Shown here: positions 6,990-19,371 of the stretch, one piece after another
Layout of the letters: each line of letters starts with the position of its first letter
Position numbering within the stretch: the stretch's first letter is position 1
Source: Microbacteriaceae bacterium PS02066
GTDB lineage: Bacteria > Actinomycetota > Actinomycetes > Actinomycetales > Microbacteriaceae
Length of the DNA stretch: 43,405 nt
NCBI GenBank assembly: GCA_029959545.1
Contig: JASCPH010000024.1
Span: 1-43,405, forward strand
Direction: 5' to 3'
Notes under the pieces: model-generated
Seen by the model: the letters and a program-made list of their open reading frames with translations, nothing else
Told to the model about the DNA's origin: nothing
The model's database searches: none
Translations under genes and position numbers: made by a program

Positions 6990-7856
6990 TCAGAGCTCGA
7001 AGAGGGAGGCGGCGGGCTTGGGTGAGGGGGTGGCGGTCGCATCCGTCGCGGGGACCGCGCCGCGCACGAACTCGTCGAGCTCCGCGCCGATCGCGACCTT
7101 CGCCGGATGCGGTCCCGCCGCCATCAGGCGCGGCAGCCATGCCGTCGGCAGGGGCGCGGCGGATGCGGCGAGCACGAGGTTGCCGAAGCGTCGCCCCTTG
7201 AGCGTCTGCACCTCGGCGAGCAGGGCGATCTCCGGGAGCACCTCCCGCACGGTCGCCACCTGACGTCGGGCGAAGGCGAGGCCCGCGCCGTCGGCGACGT
7301 TGACGAGAAGCACGCCGTCCGCGGCGAGCAGGTGCGCGGCCTCGCGGTAGAACTCCACGGTGGTCAGGTGGGCGGGCGTCTGGGCCCCGGCGTAGACGTC
7401 GGACACGAGGAGGTCGACGTTGCCCGCCAGCGAGTCGGGCAGCCGTGCGAGCCCCGCCCTGGCGTCCCCGATGCGCACCCGGATCTGCGCGCCACGCGGC
7501 AGCGGGAGGTTCGTGCGCACCAGGTCGACGAGCGCCTGCTCGAGTTCGATGACCTGCTGACGGGAACCGGGGCGCGTGTGGGCGATGTAGCGGGGGATCG
7601 TGAGAGCGCCCCCGCCGAGATGCACCGCGGTGAGCGGCTGACCGGGCAGCCGCAGCTGGTCGATGACGGCCGCCATCCGTCCGATGTACTCGAAGTGCAG
7701 GTGGGTCGGATCGTCGAGGTCGACGTGAGACTGGGGGGTGCCGGCGACATCGAGCTCGAATCCGCTCGTGAACGACGAGGGCGCGATGCGGGCGATCGAA
7801 CCGTCCGACAGTCTCGCCTCCGGATGCGAGACGTGCTCGTAGCGCGCGCGGGCCAT
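6990..7856 (-). CDS. Spermidine-synthase-fold (class I methyltransferase-like) protein
   Basis: 288 aa. The core has VHLGGGALTIPRYIAHTRPG (nucleotide/SAM-binding glycine loop), then VIELEQALVDLVR (acidic residue ending strand 2), RIGDARAGLARLP, and LLVSDVYAGAQTPAHL, the order found in spermidine/spermine synthases. True aminopropyltransferases transfer aminopropyl groups from decarboxylated SAM. Actinobacterial members like this often lack the polyamine pocket and are annotated only by fold, so the reaction is uncertain. The C-terminal tail (about 265-288) is Pro/Ala/Thr-rich. ATG at 7856 stands six bases after a TACTGT box. It is divergent from pxpA with 33 bases between. Confidence 0.75.
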   Translation of the reverse strand: MARARYEHVSHPEARLSDGSIARIAPSSFTSGFELDVAGTPQSHVDLDDPTHLHFEYIGRMAAVIDQLRLPGQPLTAVHLGGGALTIPRYIAHTRPGSRQQVIELEQALVDLVRTNLPLPRGAQIRVRIGDARAGLARLPDSLAGNVDLLVSDVYAGAQTPAHLTTVEFYREAAHLLAADGVLLVNVADGAGLAFARRQVATVREVLPEIALLAEVQTLKGRRFGNLVLAASAAPLPTAWLPRLMAAGPHPAKVAIGAELDEFVRGAVPATDATATPSPKPAASLFEL

Positions 7857-7889
7857 GACTCCACAGTACGGCGGCACTACCGTGTGCAC
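7857..7889. promoter_or_regulatory. Two divergent leaderless promoters in a 33-base gap
   Basis: On the minus strand TACTGT (7863-7868) stands six bases before the ATG at 7856. On the plus strand TACCGT (7878-7883) stands six bases before the ATG at 7890. The two -10 boxes are only nine bases apart, so each polymerase footprint would cover the other promoter and its start codon. Mutual exclusion of the two transcripts is a direct expectation. No operator or -35 match is obvious. Confidence 0.65.
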
Positions 7890-8645
7890 ATGCCCTCGAT
7901 CGATCTGAACGCGGACCTCGGCGAGATCGTCGAGGGCGAGCCGACCGCGGACGACGCGGCGATGTTCGCGGTCGTCTCCAGCGCCAGCGTCGCGTGCGGC
8001 GGCCACGCCGGCGACCCTGACGCGATGCGCGCCGCGGTCGCGCTCGCCGCGGCGCGGGGCGTCGCCATCGGGGCGCACCCCTCGTATCCCGATCGCGCCG
8101 GATTCGGGCGACAGGCCCTGCAGATCGCGCCCGCCCGGCTGCGAGGCGAACTCGCCGCACAGCTGGGCACGCTGCGCGCAGCCGGTGCCGACATCCGCTA
8201 CGTGAAGCCGCACGGAGCGCTGTACCACGCCGCGGGCAGCGATCCGCAGACAGCGTCGGCGGTCGTCGCCGAAGTCGCAGCCCTCGCCGCCGAACTCGGC
8301 CGGCCCGTGCCCGTGCTGGGACTCGGAGAACGCCTGCGCGACGCGGCGGCGGATGCGGGCGTCCCGTTCTTCGACGAGGCGTTCCTCGACCGCGGGTACC
8401 TGCCGAACGGCACGCTCGTGCCCCGGGGTATGCCGGGGGCCTTGCTCCACGACCCCCACGAGGTCGCCCAGCGGGCGGTGCGCCTGGCGACCACGGGCGA
8501 GGTCGTCGCGGTCGACGGCTCCGTCGTGCGCACCGAGGCGGTCTCCCTGTGTCTTCACGGCGATACTCCTGAAGCGGTGGAGATGGCCGTGGCCGTGCGC
8601 ACCGCACTGGCGGCGGCGGGGGTCGAGGTGCGGGCGCCGTGGTGA
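7890..8645 (+). CDS. pxpA: 5-oxoprolinase subunit A (LamB/YcsF family)
   Basis: 251 aa, the usual family length. PxpA with PxpB and PxpC forms the bacterial ATP-dependent 5-oxoprolinase, which opens the spontaneously formed 5-oxo-L-proline to L-glutamate in the cytoplasm. The family hallmarks are visible: SIDLNADLGE at the N-terminus, SVACGGHAGDPDAM, GAHPSYPDRAGFGR, YVKPHGALY and the closing SLCLHGDTPEAV. ATG 7890 is chosen over the in-frame GTG at 7884 because the TACCGT box places the transcript start on that A. It overlaps the next gene, the fused PxpB-PxpC, by seven bases, so all three subunits come from one operon. Confidence 0.93.
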   Translation: MPSIDLNADLGEIVEGEPTADDAAMFAVVSSASVACGGHAGDPDAMRAAVALAAARGVAIGAHPSYPDRAGFGRQALQIAPARLRGELAAQLGTLRAAGADIRYVKPHGALYHAAGSDPQTASAVVAEVAALAAELGRPVPVLGLGERLRDAAADAGVPFFDEAFLDRGYLPNGTLVPRGMPGALLHDPHEVAQRAVRLATTGEVVAVDGSVVRTEAVSLCLHGDTPEAVEMAVAVRTALAAAGVEVRAPW

Positions 8646-10174
8646 CCGAGGGGCGGCGCATCCTGCCCTTCGGGGCGGGCGGCCTGCTCATCGAGCTCGA
8701 CGACCTGGATGCGGCACTGGGCCTGCACGCGGCGCTTGCCGCATCCGCTCCGGACGGCGTCGAAGAGCTGATCCCCGCGGCGCGGACGGTGCTCGTCCGC
8801 TTCGACCCGCGCCGCGTCGCGGCGGCGACGCTGCGGGCGTGGATCGCGGCGGCGGATGCGGTCGCGCCCCGGACGGACGGCGACGCCCCGGAGGTGACGA
8901 TTCCCACCGTCTACGACGGCATCGACCTGGCCGACGCGGAGCGCTGGGCGGGCATGTCGCCCACGGAGCTGGTCGAGCGGCATGTGCGCACGCCCTGGCG
9001 GGTCGCGTTCACGGGGTTCGCGCCCGGATTCGCCTATCTCGTGGGGGAGGGATGGGACCTCGACATCCCGCGCCTCGACGCCCCCCGCGCGCGTGTGCCC
9101 GCCGGCGCCGTCGCGCTCGCCGCGGGGTTCACGGGCACCTACCCGCGGGCGACGCCCGGCGGATGGCGGCTCATCGGCACGACGACAGCCCTGCTGTTCG
9201 ATCCGGATGCGGCCGTCCCGGCGCTACTGACCGCCGGGACGCGCGTGCGCTTCCGATCCGAGCGGGCGCGCGTCGAGCTTCCTGTATCGCCGCCGGCGGC
9301 GGTCACGGGCGCGCCGGCGCTGCGTATCGAGGCATCCGGTCCGCTCGCCACGATCCAGGACCTCGGGCGGTCCGGCGCCGGTGCGATGGGGATCGCCGTG
9401 TCCGGAGCGGCCGATCGTCGCGCGGCCGCCCTCGCCAATCGTCTCGTCGGCTCAGCGCACACGGCCGCGGTCGTCGAGATCCTGCTGGGGCCGTTCCGGG
9501 CAACGGCGCTCGCCGATCGATGGATCGCGGTGACGGGCGGCCTGGGTGCGATACGCATCGACGGCAGGGATGCGCACCCGCACCGCGCGCTGTTCTGGCC
9601 CGCGGGCTCGGTGCTCGAGATCGGCCCCCTCGCCTCGGGCCTGCGCGCCTATCTCGCGGTGCGCGGCGGCATCGACGTGCCCCGCAGGGCAGGCTCCCGC
9701 GCGACCGATACCCTCGCCGGCCTCGGTCCCGCCCCGCTCGCGGCGGGCGACGAGCTCCCCACCGGGGCGGAGGTCGCGGGCGAGGTGCCGCCGATCGACG
9801 CGGTCCCGTGGACGGCGCCCGCCCCCGGCGACGTGACCCTGGAGGTGGTGCCGGGGCCGCGTGCCGACTGGTTCGCGGCCGACGCCGGGCGGACGCTGTA
9901 CGCCGGCCCGTGGCACGTGTCCGCGGACGCCGATCGCATCGGCGTCCGCCTGGAAGGGCCCGGCCTGATCCGCATCCGCGCGGGAGAGCTGGCGAGCGAG
10001 GGCATGATTCCGGGAGCGCTGCAGGTGCCGCCGGACGGACGACCGGTCGTGCTCGGGGTGGACGGTCCGGTCACCGGCGGGTATCCGGTCATCGCCGTCG
10101 CCACGGCCGACTCCCTGGGCCGGCTCGCGCAGGCGAGGCCCGGCACCCGGGTGCGGATCAGACCCGTCGGATGA
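8639..10174 (+). CDS. pxpBC: 5-oxoprolinase subunits B and C fused (KipI-KipA)
   Basis: 511 aa combining two subunits that are separate in E. coli (ybgJ, ybgK) and B. subtilis (kipI, kipA). Residues 1 to about 215 are PxpB: VTIPTVYDGIDLADA, VAFTGFAPGFAYLVG and RATPGGWRLIGTT are typical. Residues about 228-511 are PxpC: ASGPLATIQDLGRSG, VSGAADRRAAALANRLVG, LRAYLAVRGGID and GPVTGGYPVIAVAT. Both halves look intact, and the Ala/Pro-rich linker is short. Known role: activation and hydrolysis of 5-oxoproline with PxpA. The start may be GTG 8639 or GTG 8642. It overlaps pxpA by seven bases, which implies coupled translation. Confidence 0.93.
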   Translation: MVTEGRRILPFGAGGLLIELDDLDAALGLHAALAASAPDGVEELIPAARTVLVRFDPRRVAAATLRAWIAAADAVAPRTDGDAPEVTIPTVYDGIDLADAERWAGMSPTELVERHVRTPWRVAFTGFAPGFAYLVGEGWDLDIPRLDAPRARVPAGAVALAAGFTGTYPRATPGGWRLIGTTTALLFDPDAAVPALLTAGTRVRFRSERARVELPVSPPAAVTGAPALRIEASGPLATIQDLGRSGAGAMGIAVSGAADRRAAALANRLVGSAHTAAVVEILLGPFRATALADRWIAVTGGLGAIRIDGRDAHPHRALFWPAGSVLEIGPLASGLRAYLAVRGGIDVPRRAGSRATDTLAGLGPAPLAAGDELPTGAEVAGEVPPIDAVPWTAPAPGDVTLEVVPGPRADWFAADAGRTLYAGPWHVSADADRIGVRLEGPGLIRIRAGELASEGMIPGALQVPPDGRPVVLGVDGPVTGGYPVIAVATADSLGRLAQARPGTRVRIRPVG

Positions 10175-10187
10175 GCGCTGACGGGTC
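10161..10187 (+). terminator. Possible terminator overlapping the pxpBC stop
   Basis: GACCCGTC (10161-10168) and GACGGGTC (10180-10187) form an eight-base-pair stem with an 11-base loop that includes the stop codon. It stands between pxpBC and the rpoB promoter. There is no T-run. Confidence 0.45.
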
Positions 10188-10233
10188 GACGCGCGGTTAT
10201 ACCGCAGGTCGCGAAACTCGTCAAGAATTCCGC

Positions 10234-10262
10234 TGGACACGGCGCGTCATCTGACATATAGT
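10234..10262 (+). promoter_or_regulatory. rpoB-rpoC promoter
   Basis: TGGACA (10234-10239), 17 bases, then TATAGT (10257-10262) is a good housekeeping-sigma promoter. The sequence TATAGTTGGTCTTTG starting at the -10 box recurs with one change before infA. The transcribed leader of about 150 bases to 10421 has no open frame of note and no strong hairpin. GGAGG at 10410-10414 is the rpoB ribosome binding site. Confidence 0.75.
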
Positions 10263-10421
10263 TGGTCTTTGCGCTCCCTCCTCCCATGCCCTCATATGGT
10301 GGTCGGCCTGCGTACGTGCCCCCGCAGATAGCGGCGTGCGGTGCGAACGCGTCGGGAAGATCGAGCACTCCATCTGACATCAGAATCACGAGCCCCCGCC
10401 CGGGCCCATGGAGGTTATCCC

Positions 10422-13400
10422 TTGGCTGCCGCGCCCCACGCAAGCACCCCCACCACCAAGACCCCCAAGAACGGACGCGGCGCTTCGCGTCTGTCCTTCG
10501 CGAAGATCACCGACACGCTGACGGTCCCCGACCTTCTCGCGCTGCAGACGGAGTCCTTCGACTGGCTCGTCGGCAACGACGCCTGGAAGGCACGCGTCGC
10601 CGAGGCCCAGGCCGCCGGTCGCACCGATGTGCCGGCCACGAGCGGTCTCGAGGAGATCTTCGAGGAGATCTCCCCGATCGAAGACCTCAGCGAGACGATG
10701 CAGCTGAGCTTCACGAACCCCTACCTCGAGCCCGAGAAGTACTCCATCGAGGAGTGCAAGGAGCGCGGCAAGACGTACGCGGCCCCGCTCTACGTCGAGG
10801 CCGAGTTCATGAACCACCAGACCGGTGAGATCAAGACGCAGACGGTCTTCATGGGCGACTTCCCGCTCCAGACCGACAAGGGCACGTTCATCATCAACGG
10901 CACCGAGCGCGTCGTCGTGTCGCAGCTCGTGCGTTCGCCCGGTGTGTACTTCGACCGCGTCGCCGACAAGACGAGCGACAAGGACATCGTCTCGGCCCGC
11001 GTCATCCCCAGCCGCGGTGCCTGGCTCGAGTTCGAGATCGACAAGCGCGACCAGGTGGGCGTGCGCATCGACCGCAAGCGCAAGCAGTCGGTCACCGTCT
11101 TCCTGAAGGCGCTCGGCCTGTCCAGCGAAGACATCATGAACGAGTTCGCGGGCTTCAGCTCGATCGAGGAGACCCTCGAGAAGGACACGATCCTCACCAA
11201 GGAAGACGCGCTGCGCGACATCTACCGCAAGCTCCGTCCGGGTGAGCAGGTCGCCGCCGAGGCCGCGCGTGCGCTGCTGGACAACTTCTACTTCTCGTCC
11301 AAGCGCTACGACCTGGCCAAGGTCGGTCGCTACAAGATCAACCAGAAGCTGGGTCTCGACACCCCGCTGACCGACTCGGTGCTCACGGTCGACGACATCG
11401 TCGCGACCATCAAGTACCTCGTCCGCCTCCACCGCGGCGACACGACCTTCGAGGGCGTGCGCGCCGGCAAGAAGGCGGAGATCCGCATCGACGTCGACGA
11501 CATCGACAACTTCGGCAACCGCCGCATCCGCGCGGTCGGCGAGCTCATCCAGAACCAGGTCCGCACGGGTCTGTCGCGCATGGAGCGCGTCGTCCGCGAG
11601 CGCATGACCACGCAGGACATCGAGGCGATCACGCCCCAGACCCTGATCAACGTGCGTCCTGTCGTCGCGGCGATCAAGGAGTTCTTCGGAACCTCGCAGC
11701 TGTCGCAGTTCATGGACCAGAACAACCCGCTCGCGGGTCTGACCCACAAGCGTCGCCTGTCGGCGCTGGGCCCCGGTGGTCTGTCGCGTGAGCGTGCCGG
11801 CGTCGAGGTCCGTGACGTCCACCCCTCGCACTACGGCCGCATGTGCCCGATCGAGACGCCGGAAGGCCCGAACATCGGTCTGATCGGTTCGCTCGCCTCC
11901 TTCGCGCGCATCAACGCGTTCGGGTTCATCGAGACCCCGTACCGCCGCGTCGTCAACGGTCGCGTCACCACCGACATCGACTACCTCACCGCCAGCGAGG
12001 AGAACGACTTCATCGTCGCCCAGGCCGGTGCCGAGCTCGACGCCGAAGGCTCCTTCACGCAGGACCGCGTGCTGGCCCGTCGCGGTCAGGGTGGCGAGGT
12101 CGACCTGTTCCCGGTCGACGAGATCGGCTACATGGACGTCTCCCCGCGCCAGATGGTGTCGGTCGCGACCTCGCTGATCCCCTTCCTCGAGCACGACGAC
12201 GCGAACCGCGCCCTCATGGGTGCGAACATGCAGCGCCAGGCCGTGCCGCTGGTTCGCAGCGAGTCCCCCGTGGTCGGAACCGGTATGGAGGGCTACGCCG
12301 CCGTCGACGCCGGTGACGTCGTCACCGCCAAGCGTTCCGGTGTGGTGGCCGAGGTCTCCGCCGACGTCGTCACCATCCAGACGGATGAGGGCGGCACCGA
12401 CGACTACTTCCTGCGCAAGTTCGACCGCTCCAACCAGGGCACGTCGTACAACCAGCGCGTGGTGGTCTCCGCCGGTGAGCGCATCGAGGCCGGCGAGGTC
12501 ATCGCCGACGGTCCCGCGACCGAGAACGGCGAGCTCGCCCTCGGCAAGAACCTGCTCGTCGGGTTCATGACGTGGGAGGGTCACAACTTCGAGGACGCGA
12601 TCATCCTCAGCCAGGAGCTCGTGAAGGACGACACCCTCTCCTCGATCCACATCGAGGAGTACGAGGTCGACGCCCGCGACACGAAGCTCGGCAAGGAGGA
12701 GATCACGCGCGACCTGCCGAACGTGAGCCCCGACCTGCTGAAGGACCTGGACGAGCGCGGCATCATCCGCATCGGTGCCGAGGTCCGCCCCGGCGACATC
12801 CTCGTCGGCAAGGTCACGCCCAAGGGTGAGACCGAGCTTTCCGCCGAGGAACGCCTGCTGCGCGCGATCTTCAACGAGAAGAGCCGCGAGGTCCGTGACA
12901 CCTCCCTGAAGGTGCCCCACGGCGAGCAGGGCACGATCATCGCCGTCAAGGAGTTCAACGCCGAGGACGGCGACGACGAGCTCGGCTCCGGCGTCAACCG
13001 CCGCGTCGTGGTCTACATCGCCCAGAAGCGCAAGATCACCGAGGGCGACAAGCTCGCCGGCCGCCACGGCAACAAGGGCGTCATCGCGAAGATCCTCCCC
13101 GTCGAGGACATGCCCTTCCTCGCCGACGGCACGCCGCTCGACGTCATCCTCAACCCGCTCGGTATCCCCGGTCGAATGAACTTCGGCCAGGTCCTCGAGC
13201 TCCACCTCGGCTGGATCGCCCAGCAGGGTTGGAAGGTCGAGGGCAACCCGGAGTGGGCCGCGAACCTGCCGAAGGAGGCCTTCGAGGCCCCCGCCGGCAC
13301 CAAGGTCGCCACCCCGGTGTTCGACGGTGCGTTCGAGTCGGAGATCGCGGGTCTGCTCGACTCGACGAACCCCACCCGTGACGGCGTGCGACTGATCGAC

Positions 13401-13925
13401 TCCAGCGGTAAGACCACGCTGTTCGACGGTCGCAGCGGAGAGCCCTTCCCGGCACCGATCTCCGTCGGCTACATGTACATCCTGAAGCTGCACCACCTCG
13501 TGGACGACAAGATCCACGCGCGCTCGACCGGTCCGTACTCGATGATCACGCAGCAGCCGCTGGGTGGTAAGGCGCAGTTCGGCGGCCAGCGCTTCGGTGA
13601 GATGGAGGTGTGGGCCCTCGAGGCCTACGGCGCCGCCTACGCGCTGCAGGAGCTCCTCACGATCAAGTCCGACGACATCCTCGGCCGCGTCAAGGTGTAC
13701 GAGGCGATCGTCAAGGGCGAGAACATCCAGGAGCCCGGTATCCCCGAGTCCTTCAAGGTGCTCATGAAGGAGATGCAGTCGCTCTGCCTGAACGTCGAGG
13801 TCCTCTCGGCCGACGGTACGGCTGTCAACCTGCGCGACACCGATGACGACGCCTTCCGCGCGGCGGAGGAGCTCGGCATCAACATCTCCAGCCGGTTCGA
13901 GTCCTCGTCCATCGACGAGATCTGA
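10422..13925 (+). CDS. rpoB: DNA-directed RNA polymerase subunit beta
   Basis: 1167 aa, normal for actinobacteria. It forms half of the active-site cleft of RNA polymerase. The start is a TTG at 10422, seven bases after GGAGG. The product then begins [13 protein letters not shown] and reaches the conserved [14 protein letters not shown], and no ATG or GTG in frame is better placed. The rifampicin region reads [20 protein letters not shown] followed by [11 protein letters not shown], i.e. the wild-type residues at the common resistance positions. Other hallmarks include [17 protein letters not shown] and the C-terminal [19 protein letters not shown]. It is co-transcribed with rpoC after 44 bases. 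Confidence 0.98.
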   Translation: MAAAPHASTPTTKTPKNGRGASRLSFAKITDTLTVPDLLALQTESFDWLVGNDAWKARVAEAQAAGRTDVPATSGLEEIFEEISPIEDLSETMQLSFTNPYLEPEKYSIEECKERGKTYAAPLYVEAEFMNHQTGEIKTQTVFMGDFPLQTDKGTFIINGTERVVVSQLVRSPGVYFDRVADKTSDKDIVSARVIPSRGAWLEFEIDKRDQVGVRIDRKRKQSVTVFLKALGLSSEDIMNEFAGFSSIEETLEKDTILTKEDALRDIYRKLRPGEQVAAEAARALLDNFYFSSKRYDLAKVGRYKINQKLGLDTPLTDSVLTVDDIVATIKYLVRLHRGDTTFEGVRAGKKAEIRIDVDDIDNFGNRRIRAVGELIQNQVRTGLSRMERVVRERMTTQDIEAITPQTLINVRPVVAAIKEFFGTSQLSQFMDQNNPLAGLTHKRRLSALGPGGLSRERAGVEVRDVHPSHYGRMCPIETPEGPNIGLIGSLASFARINAFGFIETPYRRVVNGRVTTDIDYLTASEENDFIVAQAGAELDAEGSFTQDRVLARRGQGGEVDLFPVDEIGYMDVSPRQMVSVATSLIPFLEHDDANRALMGANMQRQAVPLVRSESPVVGTGMEGYAAVDAGDVVTAKRSGVVAEVSADVVTIQTDEGGTDDYFLRKFDRSNQGTSYNQRVVVSAGERIEAGEVIADGPATENGELALGKNLLVGFMTWEGHNFEDAIILSQELVKDDTLSSIHIEEYEVDARDTKLGKEEITRDLPNVSPDLLKDLDERGIIRIGAEVRPGDILVGKVTPKGETELSAEERLLRAIFNEKSREVRDTSLKVPHGEQGTIIAVKEFNAEDGDDELGSGVNRRVVVYIAQKRKITEGDKLAGRHGNKGVIAKILPVEDMPFLADGTPLDVILNPLGIPGRMNFGQVLELHLGWIAQQGWKVEGNPEWAANLPKEAFEAPAGTKVATPVFDGAFESEIAGLLDSTNPTRDGVRLIDSSGKTTLFDGRSGEPFPAPISVGYMYILKLHHLVDDKIHARSTGPYSMITQQPLGGKAQFGGQRFGEMEVWALEAYGAAYALQELLTIKSDDILGRVKVYEAIVKGENIQEPGIPESFKVLMKEMQSLCLNVEVLSADGTAVNLRDTDDDAFRAAEELGINISSRFESSSIDEI

Positions 13926-13969
13926 CCCCGGCTCACTCACCGAGATTTATTAGGCACACAGGAGAACCA

Positions 13970-17845
<3,876 letters not shown>

Positions 17846-17856
17846 CCCCGGACTGA

Positions 17857-17896
17857 CGACGAAGGCCCCCGAGCTCCGGCTCGGGGGCCTTCGTCG
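17857..17896 (+). terminator. rpoBC terminator with UNCG tetraloop
   Basis: An 18-base-pair perfect stem (17857-17874 with 17879-17896) closes a TCCG loop between C and G, the very stable C(UNCG)G fold. TTCCCC follows instead of a T-run. Confidence 0.9.
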
Positions 17897-17944
17897 TTCC
17901 CCGTCCGCATAGCGAGCGTTCGGCTCGCGCCAAGGCCGGCCGGT

Positions 17945-17956
17945 TACCGTGTCGGC
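17945..17956 (+). promoter_or_regulatory. Leaderless promoter of the alpha/beta hydrolase gene
   Basis: TACCGT (17945-17950), then six bases, then ATG at 17957. The same hexamer and spacing serve pxpA. Confidence 0.55.
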
Positions 17957-18691
17957 ATGCAGCTCGCCGTCCGCTCCTCAGGCTCCGGTGCGCGCACCGC
18001 GATCCTCATCCACGGCATCATGTCCGATTCGCGGGCGTGGCACCGTGTGAGCGACGACCTCGAGGATGCGGGTTTCCGCGTGCTGGCCGTAGACCTCGCC
18101 GGACACGGCCGGAGCCCCCGGGCTCGGAGCTACTCGCCCGCCGCCTGGGCCGAGGATGTCGTCGAGACGTTGGAACCCGTGCTCGCGCACGCGCCGGATC
18201 TGATCGTCGGGCACTCCCTCGGAGCGCTCGTCGCGAGCATCGTGGCCGAGCGCCTCGCACCCCGTGCCGCCGTCTACGTCGACCCCGCCTTCGCCTTCCC
18301 GAGGGGCGTGCGCGGGCTCGCGTACAAGCTGGCGTTCGCCATCGCACCCAAGCCGCGGCGGCGGATGCTACGCCGGATGAACCCCGGCTGGAGCACGCAG
18401 GACATCGACCTAGAGCTGTCATCGCTGCAGGTCTGGGACAAGCGCACGATCCTCGGACTCGCCGACACCCGCGCGCTCGTCGCGCCGCGTCGACCCCGGC
18501 AGCCGAGTCTGGTCGTGCTGGCGGAGAAGAGCCTGCTGATCACCCGTACCGTCGCCGCGGCGATGCGCGGTGACGGGCTCACGGTCACGGTGCTGCCGGG
18601 GTCGGGACACACCGTCTTCCGTGACGACCACGCGGGATTCATGGGACTCGTCCACGGCTGGATCGCCGATCACGTTCCCGCCCGCGCCTGA
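17957..18691 (+). CDS. Alpha/beta hydrolase
   Basis: 244 aa single-domain hydrolase. It has the oxyanion motif LIHGIMSDSRAW (about 17-28), the DLAGHGRSP loop and the nucleophile elbow VGHSLGA with Ser87. The catalytic His is probably in GSGHTVFRDD near residue 216, and the acid lies after the strand PSLVVLAE. There is no signal peptide, so it acts in the cytoplasm. Family members hydrolyse esters, lactones or other small molecules, and nothing in the sequence or its neighbours fixes the substrate. It is monocistronic, following the rpoC terminator, with a leaderless promoter. Confidence 0.88.
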   Translation: MQLAVRSSGSGARTAILIHGIMSDSRAWHRVSDDLEDAGFRVLAVDLAGHGRSPRARSYSPAAWAEDVVETLEPVLAHAPDLIVGHSLGALVASIVAERLAPRAAVYVDPAFAFPRGVRGLAYKLAFAIAPKPRRRMLRRMNPGWSTQDIDLELSSLQVWDKRTILGLADTRALVAPRRPRQPSLVVLAEKSLLITRTVAAAMRGDGLTVTVLPGSGHTVFRDDHAGFMGLVHGWIADHVPARA

Positions 18692-18753
18692 CGCCGCGTG
18701 CCGCTGCCGCGCTTCGCCGGATGCGACGCGTAGCGTGGATCGGGGAGGTCGGG

Positions 18754-19365
18754 GTGGCACGGATCGGCGGGCGCAACAGCTTCATGGCATGGGTCGTGGG
18801 GCTCGGAAGTGCTGCCGTGGTGGCGGCGCTGGTGGTGCTTGCCGTCCCCGCGATCCCGGCGGGTGTCCAGATGGTCGGCGACACTCTGCGGTCCTCGACG
18901 TCCGCCCCCGTCGCCCAAGGGGAGGCGCCCGCCCCCGCCCCCACCTCGTCGACCCCGCTGTGCCAGGCCCTCTACACGGACGCGCTGTGGGCGCAACTGA
19001 CCCAGCGTGCGGGCGGAGTGCCGGTACAGGACACGAGCGCGCCGCGCGTGTCCGCGACCACGCTGGCCGCCTCCCTGGCGCCTGAGGTGTCGGTCTCGTG
19101 CACGTTCACCGGCATCAACGCCGGCTCCATCGTGACGACGGTGGCGAAGGTGGATGCGGACGCCGCCCGTGTCGCGCGTGCGACCCTGGAGAGCGCAGGC
19201 TACGCGTGCAGCGACTTCGGCGACGGCGTGCGCTGTCGGTTGACGACGGCGGACAGCTCCGAGGATCAGGTCATCCGCGACGGCACCTGGCTGGCGAGCG
19301 TGTTCACGGGATGGCACCCCGATCGCTACACCGAACGGGTCGCGCTGCAGCTCTGGCCGAGCTGA
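18754..19365 (+). CDS. Membrane-anchored extracytoplasmic protein, paralogue of the facing gene
   Basis: 203 aa. A GTG start follows GGGGAGG by six bases, so the longer frame from 18721 is set aside. One N-terminal membrane helix (about 14-36, VVGLGSAAVVAALVVLAVPA) is followed by a Pro/Ala/Ser linker (about 48-68) and a folded domain outside the cell with cysteines in PLCQALY, VSCTF, YACSDF and VRCRL. The same four cysteines and the closing WHPDRYTERVALQLWP pattern recur in the lipoprotein encoded opposite (GLAPSGYTDAVISRVF), so the two are paralogues in convergent orientation. Two disulfides are likely. The function is unknown. Confidence 0.75.
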   Translation: MARIGGRNSFMAWVVGLGSAAVVAALVVLAVPAIPAGVQMVGDTLRSSTSAPVAQGEAPAPAPTSSTPLCQALYTDALWAQLTQRAGGVPVQDTSAPRVSATTLAASLAPEVSVSCTFTGINAGSIVTTVAKVDADAARVARATLESAGYACSDFGDGVRCRLTTADSSEDQVIRDGTWLASVFTGWHPDRYTERVALQLWPS

Positions 19366-19371
19366 GCGCGT

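Noticed and set aside
7884..7889. GTG 7884 as the pxpA start
   Set aside because: The TACCGT box places the transcript start at 7890, and the family begins with the SIDLNADLGE stretch right after ATG 7890.
11680..11860. Possible rifampicin-resistance substitutions in rpoB
   Set aside because: All common resistance positions carry the susceptible residues.
10386..13940. A 1184-codon open frame antisense to rpoB
   Set aside because: Shadow of the GC-rich codon pattern of rpoB. No ribosome site, no family similarity, and strongly skewed Asp/Val/Leu/Arg composition.
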